Shown here piece by piece: positions 25,180 to 33,642 of a DNA stretch of 64,000 nt. How positions within the stretch are numbered: the stretch's first letter is position 1; the number at the start of each line of letters is the position of its first letter. The notes beneath the pieces were generated by a model that made no database searches, was not told the DNA's origin, and was given only the letters and a program-made list of their open reading frames with translations. Source of the stretch: Gaiellasilicea sp963707575 (GTDB lineage Bacteria; Actinomycetota; Thermoleophilia; Gaiellales; Gaiellaceae); assembly GCA_963707575.1 (NCBI GenBank), contig OY970171.1, positions 1,674,001-1,738,000 on the forward strand, in the 5' to 3' direction. The position numbers and the translations under genes were made by a program.

Positions 25180-25615
25180 GCTCTGGGAGACGCTGGCGGC
25201 GGACGCGGCCGCCGAGAGCCCGCTCTGGGGCGAGGCGCTACGAACCGACGCCGAGCGCGACCCGATCTTCTCGCCGCTCGCCCCGGAGCGCTACGCGCTC
25301 GGGCTGGAGACGATCTACGAGGGCTACCTGCTCCACTATGGCCGCCCGCGGCTCTTCGAGCCGCCCGACGCCGACGTCGCGCTGCTGCTCGGCGACTACC
25401 TCTACGCGCACGGGCTCGTGCGCATCGCTGCGACGGGGAGCGTCGAGGCCGTCGCCGAGCTGGCGGAGCTGATCTCGGCCTGTGCCGCGCTGCGGGCCGA
25501 CGGCCGCTCCGGTGACGGAGAGGCCTGGGTCGACACCGTGCGCCGGCTCGGAGGCTCGCCGGACCCCGCCGAGGTGGCACGCGCACTTGCGGCGCACGCC
25601 GGCCGCGTCGGATAA
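25157..25615 (+). CDS. Hypothetical protein with prenyl-synthase-like helix
   Basis: 152-residue, probably all-helical protein beginning at TTG 25157 inside the end of hemL (23-base overlap), reading LTSTSALELWETLA. I do not recognise a family. The segment VALLLGDYLYAHGLVRIAATG resembles the GDYL(Y/F)A helix of trans-prenyl diphosphate synthases, as in ATGDYLFARAF of the synthase at 33639, but no DDxxD motif is present. It may be a non-catalytic relative. It is cotranscribed with hemL. Confidence 0.65.
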   Translation: MTSTSALELWETLAADAAAESPLWGEALRTDAERDPIFSPLAPERYALGLETIYEGYLLHYGRPRLFEPPDADVALLLGDYLYAHGLVRIAATGSVEAVAELAELISACAALRADGRSGDGEAWVDTVRRLGGSPDPAEVARALAAHAGRVG

Positions 25616-25624
25616 TCTCGGGTC
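25613..25624 (+). promoter_or_regulatory. Candidate -10 for the small membrane protein
   Basis: TAATCT (25613-25618), or GATAAT shifted by two, includes the TAA stop of the upstream gene and ends 6-8 bases before ATG 25625. No Shine-Dalgarno is present. Confidence 0.45.
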
Positions 25625-25771
25625 ATGACCGCCTGGCTGCTCGCAAACGCCGCCGAAGAAGGCCGCAACGTCATTCTCAGCATGCTGGTCGTCGGCCTGG
25701 TCTTCATCGGGGTGATCGCGCTCGGCGAGACCTCACGCTGGCTCAAGCACCGCGGCGACCGCGGCCACTAG
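25625..25771 (+). CDS. Small single-span membrane protein
   Basis: 48 residues starting MTAWLLANAAEEGRN, then one transmembrane helix (ILSMLVVGLVFIGVIALGE) and a basic tail (SRWLKHRGDRGH). GC3 is high throughout and a promoter-like element lies just upstream, so translation is likely. No family is recognised; such proteins often modify a membrane complex. Confidence 0.6.
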   Translation: MTAWLLANAAEEGRNVILSMLVVGLVFIGVIALGETSRWLKHRGDRGH

Positions 25772-25803
25772 ACGCCGGCCCCACGCGGTTCCAGACTGCA
25801 GCC

Positions 25804-28245
25804 GTGCGCACGCTGCCGTCCGGCACAGTCACGTTCCTGTTCACCGATGTGGAGGGCTCGACCCGGCTGCTGCAGGAGTTCGGGGCGGAGGCGTATGCGG
25901 GCGCCCTCGCGGAGCACCGCCGGGCACTGCGCGAGGCCTTCGCGGCGCACGACGGCATCGAGGTGGACACGCAGGGTGACGCCTTCTTCGTTGCGTTCCC
26001 GACCGCTCTGGGCGCGCTGGCCGCTGCGGCAGAACTGACGGAGGCGCTGGTTGACGGACCGATCCGCGTCCGCGTCGGCGTCCATACGGGTACGCCGTTC
26101 GTGGCCGAGGAGGGCTACGTCGGGGTTGACGTCCACCGGGCGGCACGGATCGCCGCGGCCGGCCATGGCGCCCAGGTGCTCGTGTCGGCTTCGACAGCCG
26201 CGCTCGCCGACGGGATCGAGCTCCGCGACCTCGGCGAGCACCGCTTCAAGGATCTCGGGGCCTCAGAGCGCGTCTTCCAGCTCGGGAGCGACGAGTTTCC
26301 GCCGCTGAGGACGCTCTTCCAGACGAACCTGCCCGTTCCGGCGACCGTCTTCCTCGGCCGTGAGCGAGAGCTCAACGAGGTGGGGACCCTCCTCGGGCAG
26401 ACCCGGCTGCTGACGCTCACCGGCCCCGGTGGGAGCGGCAAGACCCGGCTGGCGTTCCAGGCGGCAGGAGCCGCGGCGGACGAGTACCCCCACGGCGTGT
26501 GGTGGGTGCCGCTCGCCGCGGTCGTCGATCCCGGGTCGGTGCTCGACGCAGCGAGCCGCGCACTGGGGGCGCCCGGCGAACTCGCGGTCACAATCGGCGA
26601 CCGTCGGCTCCTACTCCTGCTGGACAACTTCGAGCACGTGATCGCGGCGGCTCCGGAGCTCTCGCCGCTGCTGCTGGACTGTCCGAACCTCGACGTTCTG
26701 GTGACGAGCCGTGAGCGGCTTCGAATCGAGGGCGAGCACGTCTATCCCGTCCCGGTGCTCGACCGCGCCGAGGCTCGGGAGCTCTTTGCGACCAGAGCGC
26801 GGGCCGTGCGGCCGGACTTCGCGCCCGACGAGGCGGTCGACCTGCTCTGCGAGCGCCTCGACGACCTGCCGCTCGCGCTCGAGCTCGCCGCCGCGCGGAC
26901 CGTGATGCTCTCGAGCGGGCAGCTCCTGGAGCGGCTCGGCAGCCGTCTCGACGTGCTCCGTGGCGGGCGCGACGCCGAGTCACGCCAGCAGACGCTGCGC
27001 GCGACGATCGAGTGGTCGCACGACCTCCTCCAGCCGGACGAGCAGCGGCTGTTCGCCCGGCTTGCCGTGTTCTCCGGCGGCTGCACGCTCGCCGCCGCCG
27101 AGGAGATCTGCGACGCCGACCTCGACACTCTCCAGTCGCTCGTCGAGAAGAGCCTCGTCCGGGTTCGGGACGCGGAGCGCTTCTGGATGCTCGAGACGAT
27201 CCGGGAGCTCGCGCTCGAGCGCCTCTCGGCGTCCGGAGAGGAGGCGGCGCTCCGGCGGGCGCATGTGAACTGGTGCCTCGAGCTCGCGCGCCGATCCGGA
27301 CTGTCCGAGGACTCCAAATGTCTGGAGCAGCGGCACGAGCTCGTCCGGCCCGAAGGGGCGAACATCCGGGCCGCGCTCGACTGGGCAGAGCGCGACGGCG
27401 ACGTGGAGACCGCGCTGACGCTCGCCGTCGAGCTCGAGGGCTACTGGGAGACCACGAGCCCCTTTGAGGGTGCACGCATCTTCGGCTCCCTGCTCGAGCA
27501 TCCGGGCGTCTCGACGGCTCTGCGCGCTCGGGCGTTGCGCGCCCTCGGAGGTGCCAGCCAGATCACCGGCGAGTTCGACGCGGCTGCAGACGCCTACACC
27601 AGGTCGCTCGCCTGTTTTCGGGAGCTCGAGGACGAGGCGGGCGTCGCAAGACTGCTCCACCGGCAGGCGTCGATCGCGTGTCGACTCGGAGATCCCGATG
27701 GGGCCCGTGCGATCCTCCTCGAGGTCGCGGAAAACCTCGCCCGCGTTCAGGCGCCCCGCCTCGAGGCGCAGCTGCCGGGAACGTTGGCCAGGGTCGAGTT
27801 GCTGAGCGGAAATAACGCCGCGGCGCTCGAGCTCCTGCTCGAGAGCGCGCGCCGCGCCGAGACGATCGGCTTCGTCTGGTGGGGAGCGGTAATGACCGGG
27901 AACGCCGCGGAGACCGCAGAATCTCTCGGCCGGACCGCCGAGGCGTTGCAGCTCGCACGGCGAGCACTCATGCTCTGCCACGAGCTCGGCGACCGGCAGA
28001 ACACGGTGTGGGGCCTCGCGACCCTTGCGATCCTCGCGTACGACTCGGGCGAGGCGGACCGAGCCGCGGTTCTGTGGGGCGCCGTCGAGGCCGAGGAGCG
28101 GCGGGCCCGGCTCGGCGTCTGGGAGCGGCAGCGGGAGTCGTTCGCGGCCCGGCTCGGCGCGCTCCCGAGCGACGGCGTCCTGCGCGGGCGAGCCATGACG
28201 CTCGGCGAGGCGGTCGCCTACGGGCTCTCCGTAGACTCGGGCTGA
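25804..28245 (+). CDS. Class III nucleotide cyclase / NB-ARC-like ATPase / TPR signalling protein
   Basis: 813 residues. N-terminal class III adenylate/guanylate cyclase domain (about 1-165) with both metal Asp residues (FTDVEGST, Asp15; TQGDAFFVAF, Asp59) and GVDVHRAARIAAAGHGAQ. From about 180 there is a STAND ATPase: FLGRERELNEV, P-loop GPGGSGKTR, LLLLDNFEHV and VTSRERL. The C-terminal 400 residues are helical TPR-like repeats. No LuxR-type DNA-binding tail is present, unlike many relatives. It may make cAMP under control of the STAND module; the signal is unknown. Confidence 0.88.
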   Translation: MRTLPSGTVTFLFTDVEGSTRLLQEFGAEAYAGALAEHRRALREAFAAHDGIEVDTQGDAFFVAFPTALGALAAAAELTEALVDGPIRVRVGVHTGTPFVAEEGYVGVDVHRAARIAAAGHGAQVLVSASTAALADGIELRDLGEHRFKDLGASERVFQLGSDEFPPLRTLFQTNLPVPATVFLGRERELNEVGTLLGQTRLLTLTGPGGSGKTRLAFQAAGAAADEYPHGVWWVPLAAVVDPGSVLDAASRALGAPGELAVTIGDRRLLLLLDNFEHVIAAAPELSPLLLDCPNLDVLVTSRERLRIEGEHVYPVPVLDRAEARELFATRARAVRPDFAPDEAVDLLCERLDDLPLALELAAARTVMLSSGQLLERLGSRLDVLRGGRDAESRQQTLRATIEWSHDLLQPDEQRLFARLAVFSGGCTLAAAEEICDADLDTLQSLVEKSLVRVRDAERFWMLETIRELALERLSASGEEAALRRAHVNWCLELARRSGLSEDSKCLEQRHELVRPEGANIRAALDWAERDGDVETALTLAVELEGYWETTSPFEGARIFGSLLEHPGVSTALRARALRALGGASQITGEFDAAADAYTRSLACFRELEDEAGVARLLHRQASIACRLGDPDGARAILLEVAENLARVQAPRLEAQLPGTLARVELLSGNNAAALELLLESARRAETIGFVWWGAVMTGNAAETAESLGRTAEALQLARRALMLCHELGDRQNTVWGLATLAILAYDSGEADRAAVLWGAVEAEERRARLGVWERQRESFAARLGALPSDGVLRGRAMTLGEAVAYGLSVDSG
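28232..28244 (+). promoter_or_regulatory. Candidate -10 for leaderless ubiD mRNA
   Basis: TAGACT (28232-28237) lies inside the end of the cyclase gene and ends 7 bases before ATG 28245, with no Shine-Dalgarno. It would start the respiratory block. Confidence 0.5.
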
Positions 28246-29753
28246 TGGCACCTTCGACGGACCTCCGCGCGTGGATTCGGCTCCTGGAGCAGGAGGGCGA
28301 GCTCGTCCGCGTCGCGGCCGAGGTCGATCCGGACCTCGAGATCACCGAGATCGTCGACCGGACGGTGCGGTCGGGTGGGCCGGCGCTGCTGTTCGAAAAC
28401 CCGAAGGGCGCGCGCCACCCACTCCTGATCAACCAGTTCGGCACCGAGCGGCGGATGTGCCTCGCCTTCGGCGTCTCGCACCTCGACGACGTGGCGGCGA
28501 AGCTCGAGGACGTGCTCGAGATGCAGCCGCCGCAGGGACTGGCGGAGAAGCTGCGCGGCCTGAAGAAGCTGAAGTCGATCGCGGACTCCCGCCCGAAGAC
28601 CGTCTCGCGCGGCGCCTGCCAGGAGGTCGTGCTCACCGGCGACGAGGTCGATCTCGACCTGCTGCCGATCCAGCGCTGCTGGCCCGGGGATCCGGCGCCG
28701 TTCGTGACGCTCCCCGCCGTGATCACGAGGGACCCGCACACGGGCACGCGCAACGTCGGCATGTACCGGATGCAGAAGATCGACCGGCAGTCGACCTACA
28801 TGCACTGGCAGATCCACAAGGACGGCCGGGCCGACTACCTCGCGACGGACGGACGCATCCCGGTCGCTGTCGCGCTCGGGCTCGATCCCGTCACTGCCTA
28901 CTCGGCGAGCGCGCCGCTGCCGAAGCACCTCGACGAGCTGATGCTCGCCGGCTTCCTCAAGGGCGAGCCGGTCGAGGTGGTGCGGGGGAAGACGGTCGAC
29001 CTCGAGGTGCCCGCGAACGCGGAGATCGTGCTCGAGGGGTTCATCGAGAAGGACGAGGTCGGTATGGAGGGGCCGTTCGGCGACCACACCGGCTTCTACA
29101 CGCCGCCCGAGCCGTTCCCGGTCTTCCGGCTGACCGCGATCACGATGCGCCGGGACGCGATCTACCCCTCGATCGTCGTCGGCAAGCCGCCGCAGGAGGA
29201 CGCCTGGCTCGGGAAGGCGACCGAGCGGATCTTCCTGCCCGCGGTGCGGATGACCGTCCCGGAGATCGTCGACTACGACCTGCCGGTCTCCGGCGCCTTT
29301 CACAACTGCGTGATCGTCTCGATCCGCAAGGCCTTCCCCGGCCACGCCCACAAGGTGATGCACGCCATCTGGGGTCTCGGGATGCTGAGCCTGTCGAAGT
29401 CGGTCGTCGTCGTCGACGAGCACGTGGACGTCCACGACTACGCGCAGGTCTTCTTCTACGTCGGTGCCAACGTGGATCCCAAGCGCGACGTCGTGATCGC
29501 GGAGGGGCCTCTCGACCATCTCGACCACGCGCCGACGCTGCAGTTCTTCGGCGGCAAGCTGGGGATCGACGCGACCGCGAAGGGGCCGCTGGAGGGCGCT
29601 CGGGAGTGGCCCGAGGAGATCGAGATGAGCCCCGAGGTGAAGGCGCTGGTCGACGCGCGCTGGGACGAGTACGGCATACCGGCGCACGGTTCGGGTGGAG
29701 TGGTACAGAATGGCGCGGGCCGCCGAGGCTTGAGCCGACTGACACGTCGTTGA
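28245..29753 (+). CDS. ubiD: UbiD family decarboxylase
   Basis: 502-residue prenylated-FMN-dependent decarboxylase. FENPKGARHPLLINQFGTERRMC, the segment CQEVVLTGDEVDLDLLPIQRCWPGDPAPF, the metal/FMN-binding YRMQKIDRQSTYMHWQIHKDG and the catalytic E-R-E network region (EGPFGDHTGFYTP) are typical. Its cofactor maker UbiX is encoded at 32375. With mqn genes downstream it is the likely decarboxylase of late futalosine-pathway menaquinone synthesis (called MqnL elsewhere). ATG 28245 shares one base with the previous stop. Confidence 0.93.
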   Translation: MAPSTDLRAWIRLLEQEGELVRVAAEVDPDLEITEIVDRTVRSGGPALLFENPKGARHPLLINQFGTERRMCLAFGVSHLDDVAAKLEDVLEMQPPQGLAEKLRGLKKLKSIADSRPKTVSRGACQEVVLTGDEVDLDLLPIQRCWPGDPAPFVTLPAVITRDPHTGTRNVGMYRMQKIDRQSTYMHWQIHKDGRADYLATDGRIPVAVALGLDPVTAYSASAPLPKHLDELMLAGFLKGEPVEVVRGKTVDLEVPANAEIVLEGFIEKDEVGMEGPFGDHTGFYTPPEPFPVFRLTAITMRRDAIYPSIVVGKPPQEDAWLGKATERIFLPAVRMTVPEIVDYDLPVSGAFHNCVIVSIRKAFPGHAHKVMHAIWGLGMLSLSKSVVVVDEHVDVHDYAQVFFYVGANVDPKRDVVIAEGPLDHLDHAPTLQFFGGKLGIDATAKGPLEGAREWPEEIEMSPEVKALVDARWDEYGIPAHGSGGVVQNGAGRRGLSRLTRR

Positions 29754-29796
29754 CAGGCCCACGCATAGAGGGGTTGAATCCGGAGGGCACCGAGGC

Positions 29797-30726
29797 TTGA
29801 GCATGGACGACAACGAGACACCGCACCTGCCGCCGCCGAGCCTCTGGCCGATCGGCTTCGCCGTGGGCATCGCCTGCGTCCTCACCGGTCTCGTGGTCAG
29901 CTTCCCCGTGGCGGTCGTCGGAGCGGTCCTCGCGATCGTGTTCGGCTTCCTCTGGATCCGCGACGTCACGACCTCGGTGCGCGAGCCGGCGCCCGGCGTC
30001 GAGCCCGAGACGCGCGCCGGAGCGCCGACGGCCGCGCTGTCCGTGGAGGCCGACGAGGAGGAGGAGGGGGCGTATCCGCGCAGCACCTTCCTCGCCGCGA
30101 CGACGCTCGGCCTCGGCGCCGTGATCGGCGGCATCATCACCGTCCCCGTCCTCGGCTTCGCCATCCTGCCGTCGTTCACGAACCAGCACGAGCCGGACGT
30201 CGATCTCGGGCCGCTCGAGAACTTCCCCGAGGGCGAGTTCGTGATCGCCACGTATCTCGAGGACCCGGACATCGGCGAAGTCAGCCGGCGCACCGTCTTC
30301 GTGCGTGCGAACGGCCTCGCCGAGACGCCCGAGGGCACGAGCCCGAGCTTCACGATCCTCTTCTCGCGCTGCGTCCACCTCGGCTGCCCGGTGCAGCCGA
30401 ACGGCCCCGTCGACGACGACGCGAAGAAGGAGGTCGGCGACCACGTCTCGCTGACGCCGACCCAGCCCTCCGGGTTCGGCTGCCCGTGCCACGGCGGCCA
30501 GTACGACACCGAAGGCAACCGCACGGCCGGCCCGCCCGTCCGCGCGCTCGACCGCTGCGAGTTCTCGATTCGCGACGGGAACCTCTGGCTGGGCGACTTC
30601 TACAGCGTCAGCGAGGTGGAGGGCACCGGTGCCCGGGCGCGCATCATGAAGTACGGCCACACGAACCCGGGCGTGCACGTGGACGGCCCGGAGGCGTGGC
30701 TCTACCCGATCGAGGTTCCCGGCTAG
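29797..30726 (+). CDS. qcrA: Menaquinol:cytochrome c reductase Rieske subunit
   Basis: 309-residue Rieske protein. Two N-terminal membrane segments (GFAVGIACVLTGLVVSFPVAVVG and VLAIVFGFLWI), an acidic cytoplasmic stretch, then a twin-helix anchor region and the Rieske domain with both [2Fe-2S] boxes, CVHLGCPV and CPCHGGQY. It is longer than the Bacillus QcrA because of the N-terminal extension, as in other actinobacteria. TTG 29797 follows a GGAGGG site; ATG 29803 is an alternative. Confidence 0.93.
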   Translation: MSMDDNETPHLPPPSLWPIGFAVGIACVLTGLVVSFPVAVVGAVLAIVFGFLWIRDVTTSVREPAPGVEPETRAGAPTAALSVEADEEEEGAYPRSTFLAATTLGLGAVIGGIITVPVLGFAILPSFTNQHEPDVDLGPLENFPEGEFVIATYLEDPDIGEVSRRTVFVRANGLAETPEGTSPSFTILFSRCVHLGCPVQPNGPVDDDAKKEVGDHVSLTPTQPSGFGCPCHGGQYDTEGNRTAGPPVRALDRCEFSIRDGNLWLGDFYSVSEVEGTGARARIMKYGHTNPGVHVDGPEAWLYPIEVPG

Positions 30727-31538
30727 TGGCGACCACACCCGCGACCCGCAAGAAGAAGAGCACGCGCCGCGCGCAGGTCGAGGCCGTGGCGCTCTACCCG
30801 CTGGACTGGCTCGAGGAGCGCTCGGGGCTCGTCGGAGCCGTCAAGTACTTCCTCTTCCGCAAGGTGCCGCGTGACATCGGCTGGTACCACACGCTCGGCT
30901 CGGCGACCCTCACCGCCTTCCTCGTCCAGACGATCACCGGCGTGATCCTCGCCATGTACTACAAGCCGGACCCCGACTCCGCGTACGCGTCGATCCAGCA
31001 CATCACGAACGACGTCACGCTCGGCTGGCTCGTGCGCGGTATGCACCGCTGGGGTGCGAGCGTCTTCATCATCCTGATGTTCTTCCACATGGCCCGCGTC
31101 TTCCTGTTCGGCGCTTACAAGTACCCGCGTGAGCTGAACTGGATCGTCGGCGTGCTGCTGCTGGCGCTCGGGATGCTCGAGGGCTTCACCGGCTACCTGC
31201 TGCCCTGGGACCAGACCGCGTACTGGGCGACCGTCGTCGGGATCAACATCAACGGCACAGCACCCTTCCTGGGGCCCTTTATCGCGCAATGGCTCCAAGG
31301 AGGGGCCGCGATCGGCGAGGACGCCCTGAGCAAGTTCTACGCCCTGCACATGCTCCTGGTCCCGGGCGCCATCATCGGCCTGATCATTCTTCACCTCCAC
31401 CTCGTGATCCGGCTCGGAGTCTCGCCGAACCCGTGGACGAAGAACGCGGCCGGCGAGGGCCCTGTCGAGACGAAGCCGACCAACGGTCGCGAAGGGTTGA
31501 CGCGGCCCGGCGGCCGCGGAGGCGCGAATGGCCCATAA
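30726..31538 (+). CDS. qcrB: Cytochrome b (b6-type) subunit of the bc complex
   Basis: 270-residue b6-type cytochrome b with four transmembrane helices. Heme ligands lie in MHRWGASVFIILMFFHMARVF and HLHLVIRLG. The quinol-site loop is present as GFTGYLLPWDQTAYWATVVG. The N-terminus is Lys/Arg-rich and cytoplasmic. It overlaps the stop of qcrA by one base. The split b6 plus subunit IV arrangement differs from the single long cytochrome b of mycobacteria. Confidence 0.93.
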   Translation: MATTPATRKKKSTRRAQVEAVALYPLDWLEERSGLVGAVKYFLFRKVPRDIGWYHTLGSATLTAFLVQTITGVILAMYYKPDPDSAYASIQHITNDVTLGWLVRGMHRWGASVFIILMFFHMARVFLFGAYKYPRELNWIVGVLLLALGMLEGFTGYLLPWDQTAYWATVVGININGTAPFLGPFIAQWLQGGAAIGEDALSKFYALHMLLVPGAIIGLIILHLHLVIRLGVSPNPWTKNAAGEGPVETKPTNGREGLTRPGGRGGANGP

Positions 31539-32370
31539 GCCGTCCCGTCGCATCGTCGAGCGCCGCGAGGCGCACAAGCGGTACAAGGAGGACGTCGAGC
31601 GCCGCGGGAAGGCGTTCTTCCCGCACGCGATGTTCCACGACACGGTGATGAGCCTCGTCGTCGTGGGCGTGATCGTCGCGCTCGCCTGCATCTGGTACTA
31701 CGACGCCGACGGCACCGAGGCCGGCGTGCTCGGCCCGCACTTCACCGAGGAGGCGGACCCGGGCACGACGAACTTCATCCCGCGGCCGGACTGGTACTTC
31801 TTCTTCCTCTTCTACCTGCTGCGGATCTTCAAGTGGCCCGAGTCGGTGATCCTCGGCACCGTCGGGATCCCGACGCTGCTGCTGATCCTGCTCATCGCGC
31901 TGCCGTTCCTCGACCTCCGCCGTGAGCGCAGGCTGCTGCACCGGCCGGTCGCGATCGTGACGGTGATCGTCGTCGTCGTCTCGATGGGCGTGCTGACGTA
32001 CAAGGGCGCGACGGCCGAGGAGGCGCTCGGCTCGCAGCTCACCGCGGCGGTGCCGGAGTGGGCCGAGAAGCAGGGCTTCGCGGACAACGAGGTCGCCGTC
32101 CAGGGTGCGACGCTCTACGCCGAGTCCGGCTGCGCCGCCTGCCACACCTATCTCGGCGTCGGCTCGTCGAACCTGGGCGCGCCGGACCTGAGCGCGGTCG
32201 GGGCCGGCGACCGCGGGATCGAGTTCTTCAAGAATTACGTCGCCAACCCGGCGGACTTCGGCAACGTGGTGATGCCGGCGTTCGGCGAGGAGTTCGGCGG
32301 CAGCCTCGACGACGATCAGCTGACCGCGATCGCGACGTTCCTCGACGCCTCCAAGGGCGTCGACGAGTAA
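31528..32370 (+). CDS. qcrC: Subunit IV / cytochrome c fusion of the bc complex
   Basis: 280 residues. The N-terminal half matches subunit IV of b6-type complexes, with IPRPDWYFFFLFYLLRIFKWPE forming the PEWY-like quinol site, here PDWY. The third helix leads to an extracytoplasmic cytochrome c domain with one CAACH heme motif (about residue 200) and axial Met in VVMPAFG. This b/c fusion is the Bacillus QcrC design. It overlaps qcrB by 11 bases. Confidence 0.93.
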   Translation: MAHKPSRRIVERREAHKRYKEDVERRGKAFFPHAMFHDTVMSLVVVGVIVALACIWYYDADGTEAGVLGPHFTEEADPGTTNFIPRPDWYFFFLFYLLRIFKWPESVILGTVGIPTLLLILLIALPFLDLRRERRLLHRPVAIVTVIVVVVSMGVLTYKGATAEEALGSQLTAAVPEWAEKQGFADNEVAVQGATLYAESGCAACHTYLGVGSSNLGAPDLSAVGAGDRGIEFFKNYVANPADFGNVVMPAFGEEFGGSLDDDQLTAIATFLDASKGVDE

Positions 32371-32374
32371 CGAC

Positions 32375-32962
32375 ATGAACGTCTTCCTCGGCGTGACGGG
32401 CGCGTCCGGCGCACCGTACGCCGCCCGGCTGCTGCGTGCGCTCGCGGATGCCGGCTGCGAGGTCGGTCTGACCGCGTCCTCGGCCGGGATCGAGGTGCTT
32501 GCGACTGAGCTCTACCGCGACCCGAAGCTCGGGCGTGAGGAGGTGCTCGAGCGCCTCGTGGGCGATGCGTCCGGAGTGACCGTCTACGCGGTGGACGACT
32601 ACGGGAGCCCGTATGCATCGGGGTCGGCGAAGGTCGACGCGTACGTCGTCTGTCCGTGCTCGATGTCGACCGTCGGCACGCTCGCGGCCGGGGCGATGGC
32701 GAACCTGATCCACCGCGCGGCGTCGGTGGCGCTCAAGGAGGGTCGTAAGCTCGTGCTCGTGCCCCGCGAGACCCCGCTGTCGTCCATCCACCTGAACGGG
32801 CTCGCGACGCTGCAGGGAGCCGGCGCGACGATCCTCTTCGCCGCTCCCGGCTTCTACCACGGTGCGGAGACGATCGACGATCTCGTGGATTTCGTCGTCG
32901 CCCGGATCCTTGATCAGCTCGGCGTCGAGAACACGCTCACGCCTCGCTGGGGGCAGTCGTGA
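32375..32962 (+). CDS. ubiX: UbiX flavin prenyltransferase
   Basis: 195-residue UbiX that prenylates FMN with dimethylallyl phosphate to supply UbiD. GVTGASGAPYAARLL is the phosphate/FMN-binding loop; YASGSAKVDAYVVCPCSMSTVG, LVPRETPLSSIHL and PGFYH are family signatures. Its partner decarboxylase is at 28245. It is coupled to the next gene by GTGA. Confidence 0.95.
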   Translation: MNVFLGVTGASGAPYAARLLRALADAGCEVGLTASSAGIEVLATELYRDPKLGREEVLERLVGDASGVTVYAVDDYGSPYASGSAKVDAYVVCPCSMSTVGTLAAGAMANLIHRAASVALKEGRKLVLVPRETPLSSIHLNGLATLQGAGATILFAAPGFYHGAETIDDLVDFVVARILDQLGVENTLTPRWGQS

Positions 32963-33642
32963 GCCACGAGACCGGCACGCTGCCGGCCGAGGGCGTGCGC
33001 ACGATGTTCGACCGGATCGCGCCGGTCTACGACGTGATGAACCGCATCATGACGCTCGGGCTCGACCAGCGCTGGCGGCGTCGCACGGTGCGGATCGCGG
33101 TGAAGCCCGGTGACCGTGTGCTCGACGCGTGCTGCGGCACCGGCGATCTCGCGATCATCGCGGCGCGGGCCGGTGCGACGGTCGTCGGGCTCGACTTCTC
33201 CCCGGAGATGCTCGCGCGCGCCCGCCGGAAGGCGCCCGAGCTGGAGTGGCTCGAGGGCGACCTGCTCGAGCTGCCCTTCGAGGACGAGAGCTTCGACGCG
33301 GCGACCGTGGGCTTCGGCGTACGCAACGTCGACGATCTCGGGCGCGCGCTCGCCGAGCTGCAGCGTGTGCTTCGACCGGGCGGCCTGGTCGCCATCCTCG
33401 AGATCACGCGCCCGCGCGGGCCGCTCCGCGTCTTCTACTCGCTCTGGTTCGACCGCGTCGTCCCGCTGCTCGGGAAGGTGCTCCCGGGCGGCTCGGCCTA
33501 CACGTATCTGCCGGCGAGCGTGAAGCGGTTCCCGCCCGCCGAGGCGCTCGCGGACCTGATGCGGGAGGCTGGATTCGAGCGCGTCCGCTACGACCTGATG
33601 GCCGGCGGGATCGTGGCCCGGCACGTGGGTGCGCGGGCGTGA
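32959..33642 (+). CDS. ubiE: Demethylmenaquinone methyltransferase (UbiE/MenG)
   Basis: 227-residue SAM methyltransferase for the last step of menaquinone synthesis. FDRIAPVYDVMNRIMTLG, VLDACCGTGDLAI, VGLDFSPEMLARAR, ATVGFGVRNV and RVLRPGGLVAILEITRP are diagnostic. GTG start in a GTGA overlap with ubiX; GTGA overlap to the prenyl synthase downstream. Confidence 0.94.
   Translation: MSHETGTLPAEGVRTMFDRIAPVYDVMNRIMTLGLDQRWRRRTVRIAVKPGDRVLDACCGTGDLAIIAARAGATVVGLDFSPEMLARARRKAPELEWLEGDLLELPFEDESFDAATVGFGVRNVDDLGRALAELQRVLRPGGLVAILEITRPRGPLRVFYSLWFDRVVPLLGKVLPGGSAYTYLPASVKRFPPAEALADLMREAGFERVRYDLMAGGIVARHVGARA

Noticed and set aside
28218..30524. 768-codon open frame on the minus strand
   Set aside because: Antisense shadow of ubiD and qcrA created by high GC3; no recognisable motif.
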